Assembly: GCA_049613665.1 (NCBI GenBank)
Contig: JBMZCV010000227.1
Span: 1 to 6,587 of the forward strand
DNA length: 6,587 nt
Direction of reading: 5' to 3'
Source: JBMZCV01 sp049613665
GTDB taxonomy: Bacteria; Bacteroidota; Bacteroidia; Chitinophagales; UBA2359
The stretch's first letter is position 1. Each line of letters begins with the position of its first letter. Positions 1-5,193 of the stretch are shown piece after piece. The notes beneath the pieces were generated by a model. The model had not been told where the DNA came from. It did no database searches and was given only the letters and a program-made list of their open reading frames with translations. A program made the position numbers and the translations under genes.

Positions 1-87
1 TTTTTTTGGTTCGTTTTTTTTATCAAGTAAAAAAATGAACAACTAGCCAAAAGGGGCTACACGAAAGATATAATTTCTTTCTTATGT

Positions 88-95
88 TATCTTTG
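88..95 (+). promoter_or_regulatory. Bacteroidota-type -7 promoter element, no gene downstream
   Basis: The octamer TATCTTTG, followed by CACC, matches the Bacteroidota primary-sigma -7 consensus TAnnTTTG exactly. Transcription would start near 101-104 on the plus strand. No clear TTTG at -33 is present at the usual spacing. There is no plus-strand gene for more than 4 kb, so the element would drive only a short non-coding transcript, run antisense to the lectin gene, or be non-functional. Confidence 0.4.
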
Positions 96-137
96 CACCA
101 CCCAAATTGTCAAAGAACCTGCTTTTTTAGAGGAAAT

Positions 138-174
138 AAAGCTATTGTGACATAGCAAAAACTATGCAAGCTTT
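138..174. other. Bulged hairpin, possible end of a short transcript
   Basis: The outer arms aaagct (138-143) and agcttt (169-174) enclose an inner perfect stem catag (151-155) / ctatg (162-166) with loop caaaaa. The outer and inner stems are separated by unpaired bases (144-150 and 167-168). No strong U-run follows on the plus strand (tgatatttaattt), so termination activity is uncertain. It lies about 35 nt beyond the expected start of a transcript from the promoter at 88-95 and could form its 3' structure. It is also downstream of the lectin gene on the minus strand. Confidence 0.3.
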
Positions 175-231
175 TGATATTTAATTTGTTACAAATCAAA
201 AAAACAACACTTTCAACACTAAAAAGATACA

Positions 232-2055
232 CTATTTTCCTTTAAACTGCAAGTTGATAGCATCGCAATCGTGTAAACTTGACTTTAAAACTACTTTTTT
301 CTCGCCATTGCCATCAAAAATAAGCATAGCAGCTGTATTTGGCGGCCGTTTGCCTTCGCTATGAGCATAAACGACTAAAAAATTGTCGGCATCAGGCAAA
401 ACTTCTATTCGCAAAACTTTCTTTTCGGTCTTTAACAAATAGTTTTGCAATATCCAATTGCCATTTAAATAGAGCGAAATAATATCGCCATCTTCATATT
501 CTTCGTCCCAAACTTTTATGGTAATGATATTGCTATCAAGATTTACTTTTCGGCCAGAACGCACTCGCCTTTCGCCAAGTTCATCAGGCATATTTCGGCT
601 GTTGAAAGTTAGTTTTAAAGTATCTAAGGCAGGATTTTTTACAATAGGTGTTAGATTCAGAGGTTTTGGCTTTGGATTTTTGGGTAAAATTATTGGCTCT
701 GGTTGTGCAGGCGTTTTTTTAGGCTTTCGCACCAAATCAGCTAAATCTGAAACATCTGGATTGTTTGGATAATAGGTAGTAGCAAAAGGCAAATATCTTT
801 TGGTGCTGCAACCATTGCTATCAGTGGCCATCACAAAACCAATCGTAGCAACAGGATAAGAGGCAGAAGCAGTTTGAATTTTCTGTATGATTTTATTTAA
901 ATCTTTTTCATATAAATAGTCAATGCCGCTTTTATTTTGCATTTTTAGCTCATAACTACATACTTGCACCTGTTTTTTGCCATCTAAAATAGCATATCCA
1001 TTTGTATAAGTCATTTCTCCTGTGCCTCCAACGGCTTCAGCTTTCCAATTGAAAAAGTCGTCTTGTGTGTTGTCTGTCAATTCGGCATGAGGAATTTTTA
1101 TAGAATCTGGCTGGCCAATTTTAAAGTTTTTGACAAGACTGTTTGCCATAGCATCGGTTATTGTGACGCTATATCTGCCTGCTTTCGCATCTCGCAAAAG
1201 TGGCTGCGTACTGCCATCTGACCAACGATAAGTATAAGTACCTGCTCCCGAGCCACCGCTTGCTCTCACAACGGCTTGCCCATTGGATTCGCCTGCACAA
1301 CGCACCATTCTAGCGTTGATTTCGGCAATTAATTCTTGCTGTTCTGGCTGGTTCAAGACTTTGATTTGATGCACTTGCGAGCCGCCAGAAGCCGTAAAGC
1401 CCCAATAGACAAAAGGCTTTTTCCTAAATATTGTTTTGACGATATCTTCTTCGAGGCTCAAATGCAAATCTCCATCGAGATAGACTTTGAGTTTTTCGCT
1501 TTTGGGTAGCCATACAATGCGTGCTGTATGTGTGCATTTTTGGTTGATGTCGGTAATGTCTTTTGGCCCTGCGAGCGTATTTTTGCTATTGTGGTTTGGG
1601 TCGGCATTTTTGACAATGGCGATGTGTCCAAACTTGGAAGTTTTTTTCATTTCTTTGCTCGTGGCCGTATTGTCAAATTCGATGGCCAAAGATGGCGAAT
1701 TGATGCCTGAATAGCCTAAGCCAGATTTGTTGCCGCCAATTTGTGTCAGGTTTTTTTGTTGAAAAACAAAGGCAATGCCACCGTTTTCTTTGTTTTTTTC
1801 GCCACAACTCAAAGTGAGCTGAAACGAAAGGTCGAAGGTTTTGGAAAGGTCGAAACGTTCTTTGTTCCAAACCGCTCCTTTTCGATTAGATTCGGCAGTT
1901 GTTAGGCTATATTGGTCGATGACGATTTTTTTGGCCGAGCCTACGACATTCATTTGAGCGTAAGACACCGAAAAACAAGCCAAACAACAGAATAGAAAGC
2001 TCATTCTCAAAGCAATAGATATTTTTTTTCGTTTAGATGTGAAAAGTAAAAACAT
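232..2055 (-). CDS. Secreted L-type lectin-like protein with SprB repeats
   Basis: This is a 607-residue exported protein, probably cell-surface and carbohydrate-binding. A longer frame reaches 2097 but begins with TTG. I chose the ATG at 2053-2055 because it gives a normal signal peptide: Lys-rich n-region at 8-11, hydrophobic core, cleavage after SVSYA (residue 33). An ATG at 2002-2004 is a shorter option. Residues 62-235 look like an L-type (legume-lectin/ConA-like) domain: GGIAFVF (92-98), LAIEFDNT (123-130, matching the legume-lectin metal-site strand xVEFD), HIAI (144-147) and WGFTASGG (218-225). Residues about 245-316 form a SprB-type repeat (ASGGSGAGTYTYRWSDG, then YSVTITDA). Residues 334-422 look like a second, degenerate copy (AVGGTGEMTY ... 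ATDSNGC) with a helical insertion. A Pro/Lys-rich linker (443-475) leads to a C-terminal module (476-607; EDGDIISLYLNG, RPPNTAA) of a type I recall from other secreted Bacteroidota proteins. No classic T9SS C-terminal signal is visible. Ligand and export route are unknown. Confidence 0.8.
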   Translation of the reverse strand: MFLLFTSKRKKISIALRMSFLFCCLACFSVSYAQMNVVGSAKKIVIDQYSLTTAESNRKGAVWNKERFDLSKTFDLSFQLTLSCGEKNKENGGIAFVFQQKNLTQIGGNKSGLGYSGINSPSLAIEFDNTATSKEMKKTSKFGHIAIVKNADPNHNSKNTLAGPKDITDINQKCTHTARIVWLPKSEKLKVYLDGDLHLSLEEDIVKTIFRKKPFVYWGFTASGGSQVHQIKVLNQPEQQELIAEINARMVRCAGESNGQAVVRASGGSGAGTYTYRWSDGSTQPLLRDAKAGRYSVTITDAMANSLVKNFKIGQPDSIKIPHAELTDNTQDDFFNWKAEAVGGTGEMTYTNGYAILDGKKQVQVCSYELKMQNKSGIDYLYEKDLNKIIQKIQTASASYPVATIGFVMATDSNGCSTKRYLPFATTYYPNNPDVSDLADLVRKPKKTPAQPEPIILPKNPKPKPLNLTPIVKNPALDTLKLTFNSRNMPDELGERRVRSGRKVNLDSNIITIKVWDEEYEDGDIISLYLNGNWILQNYLLKTEKKVLRIEVLPDADNFLVVYAHSEGKRPPNTAAMLIFDGNGEKKVVLKSSLHDCDAINLQFKGK

Positions 2056-2185
2056 AAGATTAAATAAGGATAAAGTAAGGTAATTTTTAATGTGCAAGTA
2101 TCTATTCTTTTTTAGAATAAAAAAAACAGCACTTTTTTTTATGACGTAAAAAATTGTAAATGGTTATTTATTATTACTAATTTTT
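2056..2185. other. Leader and upstream region of the lectin gene
   Basis: This AT-rich stretch lies between the lectin start and the open frame of the dockerin remnant. It contains an inverted repeat, tattct (2103-2108) / agaata (2114-2119), with a five-T loop. No convincing TAnnTTTG element was found on the minus strand; the nearest match, gatacttg (2101-2094 read on the minus strand), deviates at two positions. The promoter of the lectin gene therefore remains unassigned, although it should lie here because a terminator separates it from recN. Confidence 0.4.
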
Positions 2186-2216
2186 TCAACAAAAAAATGA
2201 TATTTTCAATATACTG

Positions 2217-2254
2217 AAAAAGCGTAAACCAGAGCATTCTGATTTACGCTTTTT
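2217..2254 (-). terminator. Rho-independent terminator downstream of recN, bidirectional in form
   Basis: The arms aaaaagcgtaaa (2217-2228) and tttacgcttttt (2243-2254) are perfectly complementary. Past a single C/A mismatch the stem extends with cag (2230-2232) / ctg (2239-2241) around the loop agcatt. The A-rich left arm gives a U-tract on the minus strand and the T-rich right arm gives one on the plus strand, so it can stop transcription both ways. It follows recN by about 170 nt and separates it from the lectin gene. Confidence 0.75.
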
Positions 2255-2266
2255 GCATTTTTTTCT

Positions 2267-2416
2267 ATAAAAATATTTTAGCACCGAATAAGCATTAATA
2301 TCACTTACAGTCATTATGCCTTTTAAATTGAAATCGCTGTCTAAGTAAACATTGATTTCTTCAGTATTTAGAAGATAAGCATTAAAATCTGCTAGTTGCG
2401 TATTCGTGAATAAAAA
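2267..2416 (-). pseudogene. Remnant of a dockerin-like C-terminus (no start)
   Basis: On the minus strand, between recN's stop and its terminator, an open frame (2416 to a TGA at 2186-2188) encodes a recognisable fragment. It starts TNTQLADFNAYLLN (2407-2366), continues EEINVYLDS, then DFNLKGIMTVSDINAYSVL (2335-2279). The last piece resembles the calcium loop plus helix of dockerin-type/EF-hand-like repeats that end many secreted Bacteroidota proteins (pattern DxNxDGxxxxxD). Here Asp1, Asn3, Gly6 and Asp12 of the loop are kept but position 5 is Lys. ADFNAYLLN and SDINAYSVL look like the two half-repeats of one dockerin-like unit. The frame is closed upstream by TAG (2417-2419), its only ATG is internal (2312-2314), and downstream it becomes Lys-rich and runs through the terminator hairpin. 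I read it as the decayed tail of a lost gene. Assignment is from pattern memory only. Confidence 0.5.
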
Positions 2417-2421
2417 CTATT

Positions 2422-4080
2422 TTATTGCAACAATAATTCTTCAGCATTCGCTATCGCCTTTTTGCTAAAGTCGTCACCGCTCAACATTTTGGCGATTTCT
2501 TCCACTCGTTGTTTTTTGGTGAGTTGTCGGATGTTGGAAATGGTTTTTTCGCCATCAAATTTTTTGTAAACAAAATAATGGCTATCGCCTTTGCTCGCTA
2601 TTTGTGGCAAATGCGTAATGCAAACAACTTGATGATTTTCGGCCAAATGCTGAATCATTTTGCCTACTTTCAAAGCGACTTCGCCAGAAATACCTGTGTC
2701 TATTTCGTCGAAAATAAGCGTTGGTAAGGCCATATTATCGGCCATCAGCGACTGAATACAAAGCATCAAACGAGAAAGCTCACCACCAGAAGCTACTTTT
2801 CGCAAAACAGCATGAGATGTGCCTTTGTTGGCCGCAAACAAAATCTCAATTTCATCTAAACCATTGATTGTCAAGGATTTAGCTTTTTCATTTTTGGTTT
2901 TTATAGTCGCAGCTTTCATGCCAACAGCATCGAGCAAGTTATTTATTTTTTGCTCAAAAACAGGGATTTGCGTTTTTCTATTGCCAGAAATTTGCTCTGC
3001 TTTCGCCAATAAATCTGTTTCCTGCTCTGCTATTTTTTCTTCCAAAGCCTTTAAATCTTCATCTGAAGTTTCGATAGAAGATACCTTTTCAAATAACTCA
3101 TTTTGAATAGCCAACAATTCGGCAAGTGTTTCTACTTGATGCTTTTTTTGCAGGCGATAAATCATATTCAAACGCTCATCAATTTCGGCTGTTCGCTCTG
3201 GATTCATTGCTACATCTTGCTCCAAACTCTGAATTTCATCGCTGATGTCTTGCAATTCGATAGCTGTACTTTCGATTCTATCATACAATTCCGAGACTTC
3301 GGGCATAAAAGTATTGATATTTGCCAAAGCTGTTTTTACACTATTGATTTGCGTCAGCACCGAAAAATCGTGTTCTTCCAATAGCTGATAACACTCTGCC
3401 AAATTTGTTTGTATGGCTTCCACATTGTTGAGTTGCGAAAGCTCTTGTTCCAAAACTTCTTGCTCATTTTCGTCTTGCAACTCGGCAGTTTCCAGCTCAT
3501 TTAGCTGAAACGACATATAATCTAAGTCTTTTTGCAAACGTGCCAAATTTTCTTTAAGCTGCTTTAGTTCTCTCTTATTTTTTTGATAAGATTTGAAAAG
3601 CAAACGATAATTTTGCAGCAAAGTTTCGTGTTCGGCCAGCGTATCAATGATAAACAAATGGTATTGAGCATCGTGCAAATGCAAGGTTTGATGCTGTGCA
3701 AGCAAACTCACTAATGACTCGCCAAGTTGTTTTAAAATCGTTAGCGAAACAGGCGTATCATTGATGAAAGCACGAGATTTGCCAGAAGTGCGAATTTCAC
3801 GCCTGATAATCGTTTCGTCGTCATAATCTAGCTGGTGTTTTTCAAAAAAAGCCTGCAATTGATAGTGTTTCACATCGAAAGTGCCTTCGACAATACATTT
3901 GCCTTTCTGATTTTTGAGTGCAGCAATATTGGCACGACGGCCGAGAATGAGCGAAAAAGCACCGATAATAATAGATTTTCCTGCTCCTGTCTCACCTGTG
4001 ATGATATTGAGTTTTTTAGAAAAATCCATTTCTAGCCTATCTATCAAGGCATAGTTTTGGATAAAAAGTTTTTGTAACAT
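2422..4080 (-). CDS. recN: DNA repair protein RecN (SMC-like ATPase)
   Basis: RecN is a cytoplasmic SMC-family ATPase that loads early at DNA double-strand breaks and promotes RecA-dependent recombinational repair. The 552 residues match the usual bacterial length of about 550-560. The N-terminal half-ATPase begins MLQKLFIQNYALID and carries Walker A GETGAGKS (29-36). A Gln-loop-like region sits near LAQHQTLHLHD (127-137). Two Gln/Glu/Leu-rich coiled-coil stretches (about 155-215 and 320-365) are shorter than in true SMC proteins, as is normal for RecN. The C-terminal half has the ABC signature SGGELSR (431-437), Walker B LIFDEID (455-461) followed by TGISGE, and the H-loop CITHLPQIA (488-496). 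All catalytic motifs are intact. The ATG at 4080 fits the family's N-terminus. A -7-like element lies about 22 nt upstream and a strong hairpin terminator downstream, so it appears to be transcribed alone. Its neighbours are unrelated envelope genes. Confidence 0.97.
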   Translation of the reverse strand: MLQKLFIQNYALIDRLEMDFSKKLNIITGETGAGKSIIIGAFSLILGRRANIAALKNQKGKCIVEGTFDVKHYQLQAFFEKHQLDYDDETIIRREIRTSGKSRAFINDTPVSLTILKQLGESLVSLLAQHQTLHLHDAQYHLFIIDTLAEHETLLQNYRLLFKSYQKNKRELKQLKENLARLQKDLDYMSFQLNELETAELQDENEQEVLEQELSQLNNVEAIQTNLAECYQLLEEHDFSVLTQINSVKTALANINTFMPEVSELYDRIESTAIELQDISDEIQSLEQDVAMNPERTAEIDERLNMIYRLQKKHQVETLAELLAIQNELFEKVSSIETSDEDLKALEEKIAEQETDLLAKAEQISGNRKTQIPVFEQKINNLLDAVGMKAATIKTKNEKAKSLTINGLDEIEILFAANKGTSHAVLRKVASGGELSRLMLCIQSLMADNMALPTLIFDEIDTGISGEVALKVGKMIQHLAENHQVVCITHLPQIASKGDSHYFVYKKFDGEKTISNIRQLTKKQRVEEIAKMLSGDDFSKKAIANAEELLLQ

Positions 4081-4101
4081 AACTTAAACAATGTTTGATA
4101 G

Positions 4102-4109
4102 CAAAATTA
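4102..4109 (-). promoter_or_regulatory. Putative recN -7 promoter element
   Basis: Read on the minus strand the octamer is TAATTTTG, followed by C, matching the Bacteroidota consensus TAnnTTTG. It lies 21 nt before the recN ATG, giving a leader of roughly 15 nt. No TTTG is seen at the usual -33 position, where the sequence is a run of A and T. No LexA-like palindrome was recognised between it and the start. Confidence 0.4.
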
Positions 4110-4200
4110 TAAAAAAATTAGCTTTTTTATTATTTTTTTATGCAAAAAAATGGAAAATGAGAGATAATAGAAAAATTAAAAAAACTTCCTATCAAAAATT

Positions 4201-4260
4201 CTTTTCGCCTTATTTTTTTAGCAAAGAAATAAAGCAGAAAGGCTGCTTTTTGTTTTGGAA
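4201..4260. repeat. 60-bp direct repeat, copy 1 (upstream of the small lipoprotein gene)
   Basis: This 60-base block recurs at 4991-5050 with only three differences, all transitions (repeat positions 1, 27 and 35). Similarity stops abruptly on both sides. The 3' half contains a rho-independent terminator hairpin. The 5' half can partly pair with it in an alternative fold (gcctt at 4207-4211 with aaggc at 4239-4243). Copy 1 sits between the divergent recN and lipoprotein genes, where no plus-strand gene precedes it. Confidence 0.9.
4231..4256 (+). terminator. Terminator hairpin inside repeat copy 1
   Basis: The stem is AAAGCAG (4231-4237) / CTGCTTT (4243-4249), all seven pairs Watson-Crick, with loop aaagg and the tract ttgtttt continuing. 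It has textbook rho-independent form, but no plus-strand gene lies upstream; recN reads the other way. It could stop stray transcription or be left over from a lost gene. Confidence 0.6.
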
Positions 4261-4321
4261 ATTCGTTTTTTAGAATGTGATGTTTTTTATTTTATTCAAC
4301 TCCTACAATTTCTAAAAAAAA

Positions 4322-4966
4322 ATGATACAAAAAATATTTTTATTTATTTTCATAACAATTATCTCAAGCTGTTGTTTATCAGATTCTGACTCAGACTTAT
4401 GCCGTACTACTTATCAGTTTGATTTTCCTATTACTTTATATCCAGCCATAGATACTTTTCAAATAAATGATACTGTATGGCTAGAAATGCAGTATGCCCA
4501 AAACTTATTTGATAGAAATTCGGCTACTATTATAGAAGTGGGAGATTTTGATTTTGAATTGGAATTATTGTTAGGTGGTTTTGATTTAACAGGTGTGTAT
4601 GATGCTATTGAAAGCTTTGAAGTTGTTGCTATACAAGGAAATGTTACTAAACAAATATTGCCTGTTTTTAGTAGTTTCAATTTAGAATTTGAATGGACAA
4701 ATAACGAAGTCTATGCTTTAAAACTGGCTATTATTCCTAAAAACATAGGTAATTTTTCAACAACATTTAATGATGGCAATTTTTTAAATAGAGATGTCAT
4801 GCTAAATGAAGATAGTCCTTGCAAAGAACGCTTACAAATTAGTTATAGTATTAATCATTTATTAGACAACAATTATGAATTTTATATCAATAATAGTTCT
4901 GATGAAATCACTACTCTTGAAGGATATAACTATGCAGGTACTTATTCCTTCGTAGTTACAGAATAA
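4322..4966 (+). CDS. Small Bacteroidota lipoprotein of unknown function
   Basis: A 214-residue predicted lipoprotein. The hydrophobic N-terminus ends in a lipobox-like IISSC with lipidated Cys at 17 (Cys18 follows). The next residues, LSDSDSD, are acidic and resemble the surface-export signal of Bacteroidota lipoproteins. The rest has no motif I can assign to a function. It appears beta-strand rich, with ITLYPAIDTFQINDTVWLE (37-55), a phrase type seen in hypothetical Bacteroidota lipoproteins, and ends in YAGTYSFVVTE. Cys27 and Cys167 could form a disulfide. The gene is strikingly AT-rich: sampled 60-base lines contain 14 to 20 G or C (starts 4381, 4561, 4741) against 25 to 28 in recN and the LVIVD gene (starts 2701, 5641, 5881). 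It is bracketed by the two 60-bp repeats. There is no Shine-Dalgarno sequence (taaaaaaaa before ATG), as is usual in the phylum. No clear promoter was found. Real gene likely; function unknown. Confidence 0.8.
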   Translation: MIQKIFLFIFITIISSCCLSDSDSDLCRTTYQFDFPITLYPAIDTFQINDTVWLEMQYAQNLFDRNSATIIEVGDFDFELELLLGGFDLTGVYDAIESFEVVAIQGNVTKQILPVFSSFNLEFEWTNNEVYALKLAIIPKNIGNFSTTFNDGNFLNRDVMLNEDSPCKERLQISYSINHLLDNNYEFYINNSSDEITTLEGYNYAGTYSFVVTE

Positions 4967-4990
4967 AATAATAAAATTGAACACAATAGC

Positions 4991-5050
4991 TTTTTCGCCT
5001 TATTTTTTTAGCAAAGGAATAAAGTAGAAAGGCTGCTTTTTGTTTTGGAA
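4991..5050. repeat. 60-bp direct repeat, copy 2 (downstream of the small lipoprotein gene)
   Basis: This is the second copy of the block at 4201-4260, in the same orientation and 790 bp further on, with 57 of 60 bases identical. It starts 24 nt after the lipoprotein gene's stop. The one difference within the hairpin stem (C to T in the left arm) turns a C-G pair into U-G, so the stem survives in RNA. Confidence 0.9.
5021..5046 (+). terminator. Terminator of the small lipoprotein gene, inside repeat copy 2
   Basis: The stem is AAAGTAG (5021-5027) / CTGCTTT (5033-5039) with one U-G wobble and loop aaagg, followed by ttgtttt. It lies 54 nt past the lipoprotein stop codon on the same strand, the expected place for its terminator. 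Confidence 0.75.
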
Positions 5051-5120
5051 GCGACAAATATAGCTTTCATACAAAGGTTTGCACAAAACAAACAAGCAAC
5101 GTTTTTTCATTAACAATCGT

Positions 5121-5128
5121 TATATTTG
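5121..5128 (+). promoter_or_regulatory. Putative -7 promoter element of the LVIVD lipoprotein gene
   Basis: TATATTTG matches the Bacteroidota consensus TAnnTTTG exactly and lies 65 nt before the ATG. Together with the terminator in repeat copy 2, it makes this gene a transcription unit separate from the small lipoprotein gene. The -33 region has only a T-run (5102-5107) and no clear TTTG at the normal spacing. Confidence 0.45.
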
Positions 5129-5136
5129 AAAAGAAA

Positions 5137-5152
5137 CATAAGTCTTCTTATG
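5137..5152 (+). other. Short palindrome in the leader of the LVIVD gene
   Basis: CATAAG (5137-5142) and CTTATG (5147-5152) form a perfect six-pair inverted repeat around tctt, starting about nine bases after the -7 element. An overlapping alternative, cttc/gaag (5144-5155), would exclude it. It could be an operator half-site pair or an mRNA leader hairpin. No family is recognised, and AT-rich palindromes of this size also arise by chance. Confidence 0.3.
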
Positions 5153-5193
5153 AAGTTTACACATTTTATAACCGAAAAAATTTAGTTGAAACC

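Larger units (their letters stand above)
1..231. other. Intergenic region without a gene, upstream neighbour not visible
   Basis: No reading frame of convincing quality runs through this AT-rich stretch on either strand. It holds a plus-strand promoter-like element (88-95), a bulged hairpin (138-174) and a short direct repeat (caacact at 205-211 and 214-220) just after the stop of the minus-strand lectin gene. A small inverted repeat, tagcc/ggcta, lies at 44-59. No clear rho-independent terminator for the lectin gene was found. Opposite the plus-strand promoter, the minus strand reads ttctttgaca (positions 116-107), which resembles the boxA-like leader motif found near Bacteroidota rRNA genes. 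No rRNA sequence is present in the window, so that resemblance is only noted. Confidence 0.6.

Noticed and set aside
107..116. Minus-strand ttctttgaca as an rRNA leader boxA
   Set aside because: Only a ten-base resemblance is present and no rRNA or tRNA sequence is visible, so a feature call is not justified.
205..220. Short direct repeat caacact-tt-caacact after the lectin stop
   Set aside because: Two seven-base copies are too short to interpret, and there is no array or inverted partner.
518..1870. Other-frame open frames inside the lectin gene
   Set aside because: They are short and of biased composition, and they overlap a gene with clear domain signatures.
2509..4035. Plus-strand open frames inside recN (for example 2819-3106 and 3103-3384)
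   Set aside because: They lie opposite an intact, motif-complete recN and show no recognisable protein features.
4091..4273. Plus-strand frame of 60 codons in the recN-lipoprotein gap
   Set aside because: It consists mostly of Lys, Phe and Ile from A/T runs, overlaps the putative recN promoter, and crosses the repeat with its terminator hairpin. The second repeat copy has an in-frame stop at the matching place, so coding is not conserved.
4201..5050. Repeat pair as insertion-sequence ends or a CRISPR unit
   Set aside because: The copies are direct rather than inverted, no transposase is enclosed, no target-site duplication is seen, and two copies 790 bp apart do not make a CRISPR array.
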